DNA from: Streptomyces sp. CB02058
Lineage (GTDB): Bacteria; Actinomycetota; Actinomycetes; Streptomycetales; Streptomycetaceae
Assembly: GCF_001905505.1 (NCBI RefSeq)
Contig: NZ_LIPG01000007.1
Span: 372,001 to 436,000, forward strand
Length of the DNA: 64,000 bases
Reading direction: 5' to 3'
Shown: positions 1-9,542 of the stretch, one piece after another
How the letters are laid out: the number at the start of each line of letters is the position of its first letter
How positions within the stretch are numbered: the first letter of the stretch is position 1
Made by a program: the position numbers and the translations under genes
The notes under the pieces: generated by a model
Database searches by the model: none
The model's input: the letters and a program-made list of their open reading frames with translations, nothing else
What the model was told of the DNA's origin: nothing

Positions 1-1749
1 AAGGCGCCCACCGCGGTGATCAAGGCGGACAGGACGTCCGGGCAGGCACCGCTCGCGGTCTCCTTCAGCGCCACCGGCTCCAGCGACCCGGAGAACGGCG
101 AGCTCACCTACCAGTGGGACCTCGACGGCGACGGGACCTTCGACGCCACCGGAGCCGCGGTCACGCGTACGTACTCGGACAACGGGCAGTTCCAGGCCCG
201 GCTCAAGGTCACGGACCCGCAGGGCAAATCAGGACTGTCGAGCCGTCAGATCACCGTGGGCAACACGGCTCCGACGGTGAAGATCACCTCGCCGCCCGAC
301 GGCGGGTTCTTCAACTGGGGTGACGCCGTGCCGTACGGCATAGCCGTCGAGGACCCGGAGGACGGCACCACGCCGGACTGCGCCAAGGCGGCCTGGACCT
401 TCGGTCTCGGTCACAACCAGCACGGGCACCCCGTCAACAGCGGCACCGGCTGCACGGGCGGCGTCCTGACCCCGGCCGACGCCGGGCACGGTGACACCGA
501 GAACGTCTTCGGGGTCCTCGGGATCACCTACACCGACAAGGGCGCGGGCGGTGTCCCGCCGGCGACCGGTGACGCCCAAGTGGTGCTCAACCCGGCGCTG
601 ATGCAGGCCGAGCACTACGACTCCGCGGAGGGCGTGACGATCACGGACGACTCCACGGCGTCCGGACAGCGCACGCTGACCTCCTTCGACGCGGGTGACT
701 GGATCGCCTACGACCCGGTGTCGTTCGCCGGGATCAACGGGGTCAAGACCCGTGCACGTGGCGACGGCACCCTGGCGCTGCGCTGGGGTTCGGCCGAGGC
801 GGAACCGTTCGCCACGGTGCGGGTCCCGGCCGGAGAGGGCTGGCAGACCGTCACGACCGCTCTGCCGGACGCCCCCTCGGGAACCGGAGAGGTGTTCGTC
901 ACCAGTTCCGGCGGTATCGAGCTGGACTCGCTGACCTTCCAGGGCGCGGGCGTCGCGGACAAGACCGCGCCCAAGGTCACCGCCACGCTCAACCCGCCGC
1001 GGCCCAACGGTGACGACGGCTGGTACACCGGCAATGTGTCGCTCACGGTCGCGGCCACCGACAACGGGACGGTCGCCGGCCGTCAGTACTCGGTCGACAA
1101 CGGCACGACCTGGCAGTCGGCCAACGCCGCCGTCACGCTGTCGGCGGAGGGTGCCACCACCGTCCGCTACCGGGCGACCGACAACGGCGGCAACGTCTCC
1201 GAGGTCGGTTCGCTCACCGTACGGATCGACCGCACCGGTCCCACGGTGACGGCGAGCGGGATCGACGCCGACGGTGTCTACGGGGACTCCAAGCGTCCGA
1301 CGCCGGTCATCTCGGCGGCGGACACGGTCTCCGGAGGAGCCACCGCGACGGCCACCCTCGACGGGAAGGCCGTCTCCTCCGGCCAGGCCCTGGAGTTGTG
1401 GCGGCTGCCGCTGGGTCCGCACGACCTCACGGTCAGGGCCCGGGACAAGGCGGGCAACACCACCACGAAGACGGTGGCCTTCACGACCCGTACCTCCTAC
1501 GCGGACATCCGCGCGCTGATCACCCGGCTGGGGTCCGACGGCCTCATCACGGCGCAGGGGCAGCAGCGGCTGACCGTACGGATCGGCCAGGCCGAGGCAC
1601 ACGCCGAGGCGGGCCGCACCGGTCAGGCGGCTTCCGTCCTGGAGTCGTTCGCCGGTTACGCGGCCGACCGCTCCCTGGTGCCGGACGGCGCGGCCGGCGA
1701 GGCCCTGGCCCGCGACGCACGGGCCCTGAAGGGAGGTTCCGCCGGCTGA
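1..1749 (+). CDS. Secreted multidomain carbohydrate-binding protein, C-terminal part (PKD - CBM6-like - OmpL47-like - FIMAH); 5' truncated
   Basis: The reading frame is open from the first base, so the N-terminus and any catalytic domain lie outside the window. The visible 582 residues begin with a PKD domain (SDPENGELTYQWDLDGDG). A CBM6-like module follows around residues 200-310 (MQAEHYDSAEGV, then DAGDWIAYDPV). Next come two Ig/OmpL47-like repeats (GWYTGNVSLTVAATDNG; DNGGNVSEVGSLTVRIDR) and a C-terminal helical FIMAH-like domain (YADIRALITRLGSDGLI). In Streptomyces this architecture is typical of large secreted ThuA or sugar-dehydrogenase proteins; which enzyme it was cannot be read here. 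The neighbouring ROK regulator, sugar ABC operon and GH31 enzyme fit a glycan-use role. Confidence 0.85.
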   Translation, partial: KAPTAVIKADRTSGQAPLAVSFSATGSSDPENGELTYQWDLDGDGTFDATGAAVTRTYSDNGQFQARLKVTDPQGKSGLSSRQITVGNTAPTVKITSPPDGGFFNWGDAVPYGIAVEDPEDGTTPDCAKAAWTFGLGHNQHGHPVNSGTGCTGGVLTPADAGHGDTENVFGVLGITYTDKGAGGVPPATGDAQVVLNPALMQAEHYDSAEGVTITDDSTASGQRTLTSFDAGDWIAYDPVSFAGINGVKTRARGDGTLALRWGSAEAEPFATVRVPAGEGWQTVTTALPDAPSGTGEVFVTSSGGIELDSLTFQGAGVADKTAPKVTATLNPPRPNGDDGWYTGNVSLTVAATDNGTVAGRQYSVDNGTTWQSANAAVTLSAEGATTVRYRATDNGGNVSEVGSLTVRIDRTGPTVTASGIDADGVYGDSKRPTPVISAADTVSGGATATATLDGKAVSSGQALELWRLPLGPHDLTVRARDKAGNTTTKTVAFTTRTSYADIRALITRLGSDGLITAQGQQRLTVRIGQAEAHAEAGRTGQAASVLESFAGYAADRSLVPDGAAGEALARDARALKGGSAG

Positions 1750-1766
1750 CGCCGGGACGGTCAGGG

Positions 1767-1792
1767 GTGCCCCGCTCTCACCGGCGGGGCAC
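1767..1792 (+). terminator. Hairpin terminator after the PKD/CBM protein
   Basis: A perfect 9-bp stem (GTGCCCCGC / GCGGGGCAC) with an 8-nt loop begins 18 bases after the stop codon. There is no T-run, as is usual for Streptomyces terminators. Confidence 0.6.
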
Positions 1793-1881
1793 TCCGGCGC
1801 CCGGACCGGCACCGTCGCGGACCGGGACGGTCGCGGGGCGCCAGGGCTGTGACGCCCCCGCGAGGTTGCATTCGGTCAACG

Positions 1882-1917
1882 AGGCGACAACTTTCGACGT
1901 TCTGTGAAAAAGTTGCC
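1882..1917 (+). promoter_or_regulatory. Imperfect inverted repeat upstream of the ROK gene; possible operator
   Basis: An AT-rich inverted repeat (GGCGACAACTTT ... AAAAAGTTGCC) stands out in an otherwise GC-rich stretch, about 130 bases before the ROK start. ROK repressors usually bind AT-rich palindromes near their own promoter, so autoregulation is plausible. Neither the regulator nor the transcription start can be proved from the sequence. Confidence 0.3.
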
Positions 1918-2047
1918 GGAAGCGCCCGCGCTGCTGTGATCCTGCCACTGCGCGAGTGCGTTCTGCCGGGAGCACGACACTCCGGCCCCCGTTCCGCCTC
2001 GCAGCACCCCCGCATGCTGTCCGAAGGCGCCCAGAGGAAGTGAGCCC

Positions 2048-3220
2048 GTGAACATCCAGTACCGCGTGTTGAGTCTGCTGCGTGAGAACGGTCCGCTGTC
2101 CCGCGCCCAGCTCGCGGACCGGCTGGAGGTTCCGCGCCCACGGCTGCTCGGTGAGCTCGACCGCCTGGTCGTCGCCGGGCGGGTCAGCGAGGCGGGCCCC
2201 GCCGCATCGCGCGGCGGGCGGCGCTCCACCCTCGTACAGCTCGACCCCGGCATCCGGTTCGCCGCCGTCGATCTGGGCGCCAGCTCGATCGACATCGAGA
2301 TCACCGACGGCGCGCTCGCGCCCGTGGCCTCCTGCTCCGAGCCCGCCGACATCCGCTCCGGGCCGGACGCCGTCCTCGGCCGGATCAGCGAACTGCTGCA
2401 CGCGATGGCGGACGAAGGGCACTACACACGGCTCGACGCGATCGGAATCGGTGTGCCCGGCCCCGTCAGCTTCCGGGAGGGCGTGCCCGTGTCGCCGCCG
2501 ATCATGGTGGGCTGGAACCGCTTCCCCGTGCGCGACACCCTCGCCAAAGCCCACGGCTGCCCCGTCGTCGTCGACAACGACGTCAACGTGATGTCGCTCG
2601 GGGAGCGGCACAGCGGTGTCGCGAGGACCGTCGACCATCTGCTCTTCGTGAAGATCGGCAGCGGGATCGGCTCCGGCATGCAGCACCACGGCCGCATCTA
2701 CCGGGGAGCGGAGGGGTGCGCCGGGGACATCGGGCACGTCCAGGTGGAGGCCGAGTCGGAGGGGCCTGTCTGCTCCTGCGGGAACACCGGCTGTCTCGAG
2801 GCCTACTTCGGTGGGGTGGCCCTCGCCAGGGACGCCACGGAGGCGGCTGAGTCGGGCCGGTCCCCCGCCCTCGCCGGACGCCTCGCCGAGCGGGGGGTGC
2901 TGACCGCCCAGGATGTGGCGGAGTGCGCGTCCGGCGGCGACAACACGAGCGTCAATCTCGTCCGGGCCGGTGGCCACCGCGTCGGCCAGGTCCTCGCCAC
3001 GCTCGTCAGCTTCATGAATCCGTCGATGATCGTGATCGGCGGCGGCCTGACCGGGCTCGGTTATCCGCTGCTCGCCGAGATCCGCAGCGTCGTGTACAAG
3101 CGTTCGCTGCCGCTGGCCACGGGCAATCTGCCGATCGTCATGTCCGAACTCGGGCCGCGCGCGGGGGTCGTGGGCGCGGCGTTCCTGGCGAGTGAACTGG
3201 CCTACGGCGAGGAGTCCTGA
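2048..3220 (+). CDS. ROK-family transcriptional regulator
   Basis: A 390-residue protein with an N-terminal winged helix-turn-helix (residues 1-60, LSRAQLADRLEVPRPRLLGE) followed by a sugar-kinase-like ROK fold. The ROK zinc/signature segment CSCGNTGCLEAYFGG is intact, as is the phosphate-binding type motif VDLGASS. The GTG start follows AGAGGAAG at good spacing. The family represses sugar uptake or catabolic genes and responds to sugars or sugar phosphates. It is transcribed convergently with the GH31 operon, so that operon or the upstream secreted protein are possible targets. The ligand is unknown. Confidence 0.9.
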   Translation: MNIQYRVLSLLRENGPLSRAQLADRLEVPRPRLLGELDRLVVAGRVSEAGPAASRGGRRSTLVQLDPGIRFAAVDLGASSIDIEITDGALAPVASCSEPADIRSGPDAVLGRISELLHAMADEGHYTRLDAIGIGVPGPVSFREGVPVSPPIMVGWNRFPVRDTLAKAHGCPVVVDNDVNVMSLGERHSGVARTVDHLLFVKIGSGIGSGMQHHGRIYRGAEGCAGDIGHVQVEAESEGPVCSCGNTGCLEAYFGGVALARDATEAAESGRSPALAGRLAERGVLTAQDVAECASGGDNTSVNLVRAGGHRVGQVLATLVSFMNPSMIVIGGGLTGLGYPLLAEIRSVVYKRSLPLATGNLPIVMSELGPRAGVVGAAFLASELAYGEES

Positions 3221-3230
3221 GGCGGCGCAC

Positions 3231-3254
3231 CCCGGCCCGGGACCCGGGCCCGGG
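3231..3254. terminator. GC-rich palindrome between convergent ROK and GH31 genes
   Basis: Nested GGCCCGGG/CCCGGGCC palindromes lie in the 69-bp gap between two convergent stop codons. Folding is ambiguous because the best arms leave almost no loop, so this is a weak bidirectional terminator call. Confidence 0.35.
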
Positions 3255-3289
3255 CGGCAGCGCGTGCGGCCCGGGACCCAGTGCCTCCG

Positions 3290-5323
3290 TCAGCCGCTCA
3301 CCGGCAGTTCCGCGCCGTCGCGCAGCAGGAGCGGAATCCGGTCGATGGGAGCGTCGAGGGTGTGCCGGGCTCCGCCCTCGTAGGAGGTGCCCGTCCACGC
3401 GCACCTCCAGCGTGCCCCGGCGGGCAGATAGACCTCGCGGCTCGTCGCACCGGCCTCGGTGACGGGAGCGACCAGGAGGTCGGGGCCGAGCAGGAACTGG
3501 TCCGCGACCGTCCAGGCCGTCTCGTCCTCGGGGAACTCCAGGAACAGCGGGCGCATCGGGGGCAGGCCCTCGTCGGAGGCGGTGGCCATCTGCTCGGCGA
3601 TGTACGGGCGCAGGCGCTCGCGCAGTGCCAGGTATCCGCACATGATCTCGTACGCCTCTTCGCCGTACGACCAGACCTCGTTGGGTCCGCCGGTCATCCC
3701 GCCGCCCAGGGGCAGCCAGGGGAGCCGGAAGCCGTGCAGCCGGAAGATCGGGCAGAGCGCGCCGAACTGGAACCAGCGGACGAGGACCTCGCGGAACGCC
3801 GGGTCGTCCGGGTCGCCGCCGTGGAAGCCTCCGATGTCGGTGGTCCACCAGGGGATGCCGGACAGGCCGATGTTGAGGCCGGCGGCGATCTGGGCGCGCA
3901 GGGCGGCGAAGTCGGTGCCGATGTCACCGGACCACACGGCGGTGCCGTAGCGCTGGCTGCCGGCCCACGCGGAGCGGGAGAAGGACATGCCGTCGGTGTT
4001 GCCGGAGGCCGCCATGCCCTCGTGGAAGAGCCGGGCGTTCTCGCGCGGATAGAGGTTGGCGACCTCCTGGCCGTGCCCCGCGTGATAGCGGAGGTTGGCC
4101 GGGTGGCCGGGCTTCATCTCCGGCTCGCAGGCGTCCAGCCACCACAGGTTGATGCCGAGGCGCTGGTAGTTCTCCTGGACGTGGGACCAGACGTAGTCAC
4201 GGGTCTCGGGGTTGGTCGGGTCGTAGAAGGAGACCATGACGCGGCTGTCGGAGCCCTTGTCGATCCAGGTGGCGTGGGCAGGGGTGCCGTACTCGTTGGC
4301 GGCGAAGAGGCCCCGGCGTTCCAGCTCGTCGTAGTTCTCGCTGGAGCGGTTGGCCGAGGGCCAGATGGAGACCATGAGCTTGACGCCGAGCTCGTCGAGC
4401 TCCCGGACCATGCCGGCGGGGTCGGGCCACTCGTCGGGGTCGAACTTCCAGTCCCCCAGCCGGGTCCAGTGGAAGAAGTCGGCGACGATCACCGAGATCG
4501 GCAGACCCCGTCGCTTGTACTCGCGTACGACGCCGAGCAGTTCCTCCTGGGTCCGGTAGCGGAGCTTGCACTGCCAGAAGCCGGTGGCCCAGTCGGGGAA
4601 CGCGGGGGCGTGGCCGGTGGCGTCGGCGTAGGAGCGGAGGATGTCGGCGGGCCGGTCGCCCGCGGTGATCCAGTAGTCGATCTGGCGGGCGCTGTCGGCG
4701 ACCCAGCGGGTCCCGGTCCGCACCATTTCGACGCGGCCGACGGCGGGGCTGTTCCACAGCAGCCCGTAGCCCCGGCTGGACAGCACGAACGGGATGGTGA
4801 TCTCCGTGTTGCGCTGCACCAGGTCGATGACGGTGTCCTTCTGGTCGAGCAGCCCGTGCTGGCGCTGGCCGAGCCCGTACAGCCGCTCCCCCTCGTACGC
4901 CTGGAAGTTCTGCTCCAGCCGGTGGTAGCCGTGCCCGACGGGGGTGTGGACGCGGGTGCCGGGCCACCAGAAGTGGGCGGGGCGCTCGGCGAGGAGCTCC
5001 GTGCCGTCCTCGGTGCGGACGAAGCGCAGGCCGCCGTCGACGGTCAGCTCGGCGGTGATGCGGCCGTTGACCAGGCGTGCCGGCGGCACGGGGTCGGTGG
5101 GTGAGCCGAGGCCGTTCTTGAAGACGGTGAGGCCGGTCAGGTCGGGGAGGACGATCTCGGCCTCGGTGCCGGGACGCTCCATGAGCGCGCCGGGGATGTC
5201 GTCGCGCAGCGGGACGAGTGCGGCCCGTACGCGTACGGAGTCGGGTCCCCAGGGTTCGATGCGCAGCGATTCGTGCTGACCGCGCCACTCCAGGCCGCCG
5301 TCGTGTTCCCGGAAGGTGCTCAA
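3290..5323 (-). CDS. Glycoside hydrolase family 31 (alpha-xylosidase/alpha-glucosidase type)
   Basis: A 677-residue intracellular glycosidase with no signal peptide. The GH31 catalytic barrel is clear: the nucleophile segment WWLDACEPEM places Asp397 as nucleophile and WSGDIGTDF places Asp467 as acid/base. The segment GLSGIPWWTTDIGGF is also typical. GH31 enzymes release alpha-linked xylose, glucose or galactose from oligosaccharide ends; the WLDA-x-EPE form is common in alpha-xylosidases, but the substrate is not certain. The TTG start follows GGAG seven bases upstream. It is the last gene of the lacI-SBP-permease operon, 51 bases after the second permease, so it probably cleaves the imported oligosaccharide. 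Confidence 0.88.
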   Translation of the reverse strand: MSTFREHDGGLEWRGQHESLRIEPWGPDSVRVRAALVPLRDDIPGALMERPGTEAEIVLPDLTGLTVFKNGLGSPTDPVPPARLVNGRITAELTVDGGLRFVRTEDGTELLAERPAHFWWPGTRVHTPVGHGYHRLEQNFQAYEGERLYGLGQRQHGLLDQKDTVIDLVQRNTEITIPFVLSSRGYGLLWNSPAVGRVEMVRTGTRWVADSARQIDYWITAGDRPADILRSYADATGHAPAFPDWATGFWQCKLRYRTQEELLGVVREYKRRGLPISVIVADFFHWTRLGDWKFDPDEWPDPAGMVRELDELGVKLMVSIWPSANRSSENYDELERRGLFAANEYGTPAHATWIDKGSDSRVMVSFYDPTNPETRDYVWSHVQENYQRLGINLWWLDACEPEMKPGHPANLRYHAGHGQEVANLYPRENARLFHEGMAASGNTDGMSFSRSAWAGSQRYGTAVWSGDIGTDFAALRAQIAAGLNIGLSGIPWWTTDIGGFHGGDPDDPAFREVLVRWFQFGALCPIFRLHGFRLPWLPLGGGMTGGPNEVWSYGEEAYEIMCGYLALRERLRPYIAEQMATASDEGLPPMRPLFLEFPEDETAWTVADQFLLGPDLLVAPVTEAGATSREVYLPAGARWRCAWTGTSYEGGARHTLDAPIDRIPLLLRDGAELPVSG

Positions 5324-5374
5324 GGTGTTTCTCCAGTGTGCGTGAGGAGGTGTTCGGTGCCGCGCCGGGGCCGG

Positions 5375-6208
5375 TCAGTCCTTGACCGAGCCTCCGGTGA
5401 TGCCGACCGCGATGTACCGCTGGGCGATGACCAGGAGGACGGCCGCCGGGATGGAGGCGAGGACGGCCGAGGCCATCAGGGCGTTCCAGTCGGTGGCGTT
5501 GGCGCCGATGAAGCGGTAGATGCCGACGGTGACCGGGGTCACCGCGTCGCGCGAGGTGAGGGTGATCGCGAAGAGGAAGTCGGCCCAGGAGAAGAGGAAC
5601 GCGAACAGTCCGGCGGTGATCAGGCCGTTGCGGCTCATGGGGACGACGATGCGCAGGAAGGTGCGCCATGACCCCGCGCCGTCCAGCGCCGCGGCCTCGA
5701 TGACCTCGGTGGGGATGTCGCGCAGCTGGGCCCGGAGCAGGACGGCGGCGAACGGCACGGACAGGGTGGACTGGGCCAGCATCAGCCCGATCGTGTTGTT
5801 GAGCAGCCCGAGCTCGCTGTAGAGCGCGAAGAGCGAGTTGGCCTTCACGATGCCGGGGACCATCTGCACGATAAGCAGGACGAACAGCAGGAGTGCGGCC
5901 CACCGCAGTCGGAACTTCGCCAGCGACCAGGCCAGCGGGGCCGCGAGGGCGAGTGTGATCAGCACGTTGCCGCAGGCCACGAAGAGGCTGATGACCAAGT
6001 GCCTGCCCTGGGTGTCGAAGGCGGCGCGGTATCCGTCGAGGGTCGGGTCCGTGGGGAACCACTTGGGCGGGATGCTCAGCAGCGCCTGGCCGGGCTGGAG
6101 CGAGGCGTTGACCATCCAGTACAACGGGAAGAGCAGGACGCCGACGACGAGGAGGGCGATCACCGTGCTGCTCCAGCGGCGGGATGCGCGCAGGGCGGAG
6201 AACGACAT
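5375..6208 (-). CDS. Carbohydrate ABC transporter permease, MalG type
   Basis: A 277-residue inner-membrane protein with about six hydrophobic segments and the cytoplasmic EAA loop EAAALDGAGSWRTFLRIV that docks on the ATPase. I chose the ATG that follows GAGAGGT, because the longer open frame upstream is not membrane-protein-like. Its start lies only five bases after the stop of the partner permease, showing translational coupling. It forms the pore with the MalF-type partner. No ATP-binding subunit is encoded nearby, as is usual for Streptomyces sugar importers that share one MsiK ATPase. Confidence 0.9.
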   Translation of the reverse strand: MSFSALRASRRWSSTVIALLVVGVLLFPLYWMVNASLQPGQALLSIPPKWFPTDPTLDGYRAAFDTQGRHLVISLFVACGNVLITLALAAPLAWSLAKFRLRWAALLLFVLLIVQMVPGIVKANSLFALYSELGLLNNTIGLMLAQSTLSVPFAAVLLRAQLRDIPTEVIEAAALDGAGSWRTFLRIVVPMSRNGLITAGLFAFLFSWADFLFAITLTSRDAVTPVTVGIYRFIGANATDWNALMASAVLASIPAAVLLVIAQRYIAVGITGGSVKD

Positions 6209-6213
6209 CGGGA

Positions 6214-7164
6214 CTACCTCTCGGACTGTTCGGCGCGCACGGCCCGCAGGTACACGAACGCGAAGACCATGGCGATGACGATGAGGACGTTGCTGACCGC
6301 GGCACCCTGGCCGAACTGCAGGTTGGTGAAGGAGAGGGCGTACGACCAGGTGGAGAGCAGCTGTGTGGAGTTCGCCGGGCCGCCCTGGGTGAGGACCATG
6401 ACGACGTCGAACGCCTTGATGGTGTAGATCAGTCCGAGCATCACCACGACCGAGGTGGTCGGGCGGAGCAGCGGCCAGGTGACATGGCGGAACTTCTGCC
6501 AGGCGCCCGCGCCGTCGAGCGAGGCGGCCTCGTAGAGCTGCGGCGGGATGGACTGGAGGCCGCCGTAGAGGATCACCATGTTGAAGGGGATGCCGATCCA
6601 CACGTTGGCGATGACGATGGCGGTCATGGCGTGGTCGGGGCTGACCAGCCAGGGGACGGGGTCGCTGATGAGGTGCAGGCTGAGCAGGACCTGGTTGACC
6701 ACGCCGTAGTCCTGGTCGAGCAGCCAGCGGAAGACTGTGCCGGAGACCAGCAGCGGCAGCAGCCAGGGCAGCAGGAGCAGGGCGCGCAGGGTGCTGCCGA
6801 GGGGGAAGCGGCGGCGGAAGAACAGTGCCAGGCCGAGACCGATGGCGAACTGGAGGATCAGCGACGCGACGGTGAACACGGCCGTGTTCCACAGGGACGT
6901 GGAGAACAGCTCGTCGGCGAGGACCGCTGTGTAGTTGGCGAGGCCGGTGAAGGGGGCGCCGCCGTCGTAGAAGGACGTCACCGTGTAGTCCTGGAACGAC
7001 ATGATCACGTTGGCGACGATGGGATAGCCGAAGAAGATCACCAGATAGAGCACTGCGGGGACGTAGAAGCTCATGCGTGCCAGTCGCGCCCGGCGGGCGG
7101 CGCCGGCGGCCCGGCCGTCCGTGCGTGCCGGGGTGTGGACGGGCTTGTCCAGAAGAGTCGTCAT
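6214..7164 (-). CDS. Carbohydrate ABC transporter permease, MalF type
   Basis: A 316-residue membrane protein with six predicted transmembrane segments, starting with MSFYVPAVLYLVIFFGYP after a basic N-terminal tail. It has a well-conserved EAA loop (EAASLDGAGAWQKFRHVTWP). The ATG follows GCGAGGTG. The gene is 20 bases downstream of the solute-binding protein and five bases upstream of the MalG-type partner, so all three are cotranscribed. It acts in uptake of a di- or oligosaccharide whose identity is not fixed by the sequence. Confidence 0.9.
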   Translation of the reverse strand: MTTLLDKPVHTPARTDGRAAGAARRARLARMSFYVPAVLYLVIFFGYPIVANVIMSFQDYTVTSFYDGGAPFTGLANYTAVLADELFSTSLWNTAVFTVASLILQFAIGLGLALFFRRRFPLGSTLRALLLLPWLLPLLVSGTVFRWLLDQDYGVVNQVLLSLHLISDPVPWLVSPDHAMTAIVIANVWIGIPFNMVILYGGLQSIPPQLYEAASLDGAGAWQKFRHVTWPLLRPTTSVVVMLGLIYTIKAFDVVMVLTQGGPANSTQLLSTWSYALSFTNLQFGQGAAVSNVLIVIAMVFAFVYLRAVRAEQSER

Positions 7165-7184
7165 GATGGGGGCACCTCGCCTGA

Positions 7185-8405
7185 TCAGTGGTCTGCCGAC
7201 TGGGCCTGGCGCTGGGCGGCGGCAAGGGCCTTCGCCGGGCTCAGCTGTCCGATGGCGGTCTGTTGGAGTGCGGTGTAGAGCGCCTTGGAGACGGCCGGGT
7301 AGGCGGTGCCCAGCTCGGCGGTGCGGGACCGGGCGGTGGGGGCACTGGCGACGAAGGGGGCGAGGTCGGGCAGTTCCTTCACGAGCTTTTCGGCGACGGC
7401 GGGGTGGGCGGGTACGTCGGCTCGCAACCGGGCCCACTCGATCATGTTGTCCTGGCTGAGCACGCAGTTGAGGAGCTCGACGGCCTTGTCCTGCTTGTCC
7501 CCCTTGGGCACCGCCCAGGTCTCACCGCCGAGCGGGGTGATCGCCGCGTCGCCGCTCGTCCGTGTGGGGAGCGGCACGACGCCGTAGTCGAGCCCTTTCT
7601 CGGCGGAGAGCGCGGCCAGCTGCCAGGACCCGTTGATCATCATGGCGGCGTGGTGGCCGATGAACTGCTCCGCGACGTCGGACTGCTGCCAGTTCAGGGC
7701 CGACTTCGATATCGAGCCGTCCTCGAAGAGCGAGGCCCAGTACGTCAGCGCGGACACGGACTCGGCGGAGTCGAGCTTCTCCAGGCCGGCGCCCGCTCCC
7801 CAGAAGAAGGGCTCGTACTGCCAGGAGCCCTCCTCGGTGGCGACGGCCGAGAGCGCGAGGCCGTAGCGGCGGCCGTCGGTGAGCCGGGCGGCGGTCTCCT
7901 GGAGTTGCTTCCAGGTGGTGGGCGGTTCGAGACCCTCCTTCTCGAAGAGTGCCTTGTCGTAGAAGAGCGCGAGTCCGTTCACACCGGGCGCGACGCCGTA
8001 CAGCTCGTCCTCGTACGTCCCGGCCTGGAGGACGCTCTCGTAGAAGCCGTCGGTCTTCACCTGGCCTTCGAGCGGCAGCAGCGCTCCGGTCGAGGCGAGC
8101 TTGGGCAGGTCGGGGTTGTCGCTGAGCACCAGGTCCGGGAGGGTCTGCGCGGCGCCGTCGCGCAGCAGCTTGGGCACGAGCTGGGCGCGGGGCATGACTT
8201 CGCGTACGACGTTCACGCCGGTACTGCGCCCGCAGGAGCGGAGGATCTCGGTCAGTGCCGTGTTGCCGGGCTCCGCGGTGTAGTAGTCCGCGACGGTCAG
8301 GGTGTTCGGCGGTGTGTCGGCCGTGATGAGGCCGCAGCCGCCCAGCGCCGTGGTGAGGGCGAGTGCGGCGCAGGCAGCGGTGGCTGCGCGGGTGCGGGGG
8401 GACAA
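7185..8405 (-). CDS. Extracellular solute-binding lipoprotein of a sugar ABC transporter
   Basis: A 406-residue type-1 carbohydrate-binding protein. I chose the TTG start because AAGGA lies just upstream and it gives a clean lipoprotein signal: basic start MSPRTRAATA, hydrophobic core, lipobox LGGC with Cys24. A longer frame to 8483 adds 26 residues with no signal features. It captures the sugar outside the cell and delivers it to the two permeases encoded immediately downstream. The nearby LacI regulator and GH31 enzyme indicate an alpha-linked oligosaccharide ligand, which is an inference. Confidence 0.88.
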   Translation of the reverse strand: MSPRTRAATAACAALALTTALGGCGLITADTPPNTLTVADYYTAEPGNTALTEILRSCGRSTGVNVVREVMPRAQLVPKLLRDGAAQTLPDLVLSDNPDLPKLASTGALLPLEGQVKTDGFYESVLQAGTYEDELYGVAPGVNGLALFYDKALFEKEGLEPPTTWKQLQETAARLTDGRRYGLALSAVATEEGSWQYEPFFWGAGAGLEKLDSAESVSALTYWASLFEDGSISKSALNWQQSDVAEQFIGHHAAMMINGSWQLAALSAEKGLDYGVVPLPTRTSGDAAITPLGGETWAVPKGDKQDKAVELLNCVLSQDNMIEWARLRADVPAHPAVAEKLVKELPDLAPFVASAPTARSRTAELGTAYPAVSKALYTALQQTAIGQLSPAKALAAAQRQAQSADH

Positions 8406-8549
8406 GATGACGTCCTTCGGGGTCGTAGGGGGCCCGCGTGCGCGGATGGGGCTGCGCGGGGGCATGGCGAGGAACGGCCGCACGGCGCGGGCGCCGTCGG
8501 TCGCGAACAGCTGGACGGAGAAGGGGGGTTGGGTCAGGAGGAGGGCGGG

Positions 8550-9542
8550 TCAGGAAGGCCGGGGCGGCCCGCTGCTGGCCCGTACGGTGAGCTCCGGCTC
8601 CAGCAGGGTGGGCGATGCACCGCCGGAGTCCGTACTCCTGCCGTCGAGCAGCTGTCTGAGCAGCTCGACGGCACGCTCGGCGAGTACGGCCGCGGGTACG
8701 GAGATCGACGTCAGCTGAGGGGCGCCCGCGGTGGCCACCGCGTCCGACCCCACGACGACGAGGGACATGTCCTCGGGCAGGGCCCGGCCGAGGCTGCGGA
8801 GCAGGGGCGCGATGTGAGGCGTCGCGGCCTCGTTCTGGACGATCAGAGCCGTGGCGTCGGGGCGCTCCTGGAGCACGCGGGTGAGGGTGCCCGCGGTGCT
8901 GTCCCAGTCCCCCTCGACCGAGCGGTGCGTGAGCCGGACCCCTCGGGCCGCGGCCCGGTCGAGCGCCCCGGCGACGGTCCGTACGGCGAATCCCGCACGG
9001 CGCCGGTACGCGGTCTCGGGAGCGCCGAGCAGTATGACCTCGCGGTGTCCGAGATCGGCGAGGTGGTCGACGCACAGGCCTCCCGCCGCACGGAAGTCCA
9101 GGTCGACGCAGACCAGGCCGGCAGGATCGTGGGGCAGGCCGATGAGCACGGTGGGGACGGGAAGCCCGCGTACGGTCTCCAGCCGCGGGTCACGGATCCC
9201 GATGTCCATCAGGATCAGCCCGTCGAGCAGTGCGGCGTCCGGTACGCCGTGGTCGGCGTGATCGGTGAGGAGCAGGATGTTGCAGTGGTGGCGGCGCGCG
9301 GCGACGCTGGCGGACAGCATGAACTCGGCGAGCAGCGGCCGGTGCGCGCCGTCGTCGACCCGCACGGCGAGCCCGAGGGTGTGCGAACGGCCGGAGGCCG
9401 GGCGCTGATAGCCCAGAGCGGCGATGGAATCGAGGACTCGGTTGCGGGTCGCCGGCGAGATGGGGCGCTTCCCGCTGAGCACGTACGACACGGTGCTGAC
9501 CGCGACGCCCGCGTGCCGTGCCACATCGGTGATGCCGACCAT
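8550..9542 (-). CDS. LacI-family transcriptional regulator of the sugar operon
   Basis: A 330-residue repressor. The N-terminal helix-turn-helix is textbook (ITDVARHAGVAVSTVSYVLS), followed by the hinge and a periplasmic-binding-protein-like sugar-binding domain ending in a typical dimerisation region. It is first in the direction of transcription, 144 bases before the solute-binding protein, and very probably represses the whole operon until sugar is bound. A candidate operator palindrome lies about 50 bases upstream of its start (9591-9604). Confidence 0.92.
   Translation of the reverse strand: MVGITDVARHAGVAVSTVSYVLSGKRPISPATRNRVLDSIAALGYQRPASGRSHTLGLAVRVDDGAHRPLLAEFMLSASVAARRHHCNILLLTDHADHGVPDAALLDGLILMDIGIRDPRLETVRGLPVPTVLIGLPHDPAGLVCVDLDFRAAGGLCVDHLADLGHREVILLGAPETAYRRRAGFAVRTVAGALDRAAARGVRLTHRSVEGDWDSTAGTLTRVLQERPDATALIVQNEAATPHIAPLLRSLGRALPEDMSLVVVGSDAVATAGAPQLTSISVPAAVLAERAVELLRQLLDGRSTDSGGASPTLLEPELTVRASSGPPRPS

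Noticed and set aside
3281..5104. 607-codon plus-strand frame antisense to GH31
   Set aside because: A typical high-GC shadow of a real gene: no domain, and the opposite strand encodes a complete glycosidase with catalytic residues.
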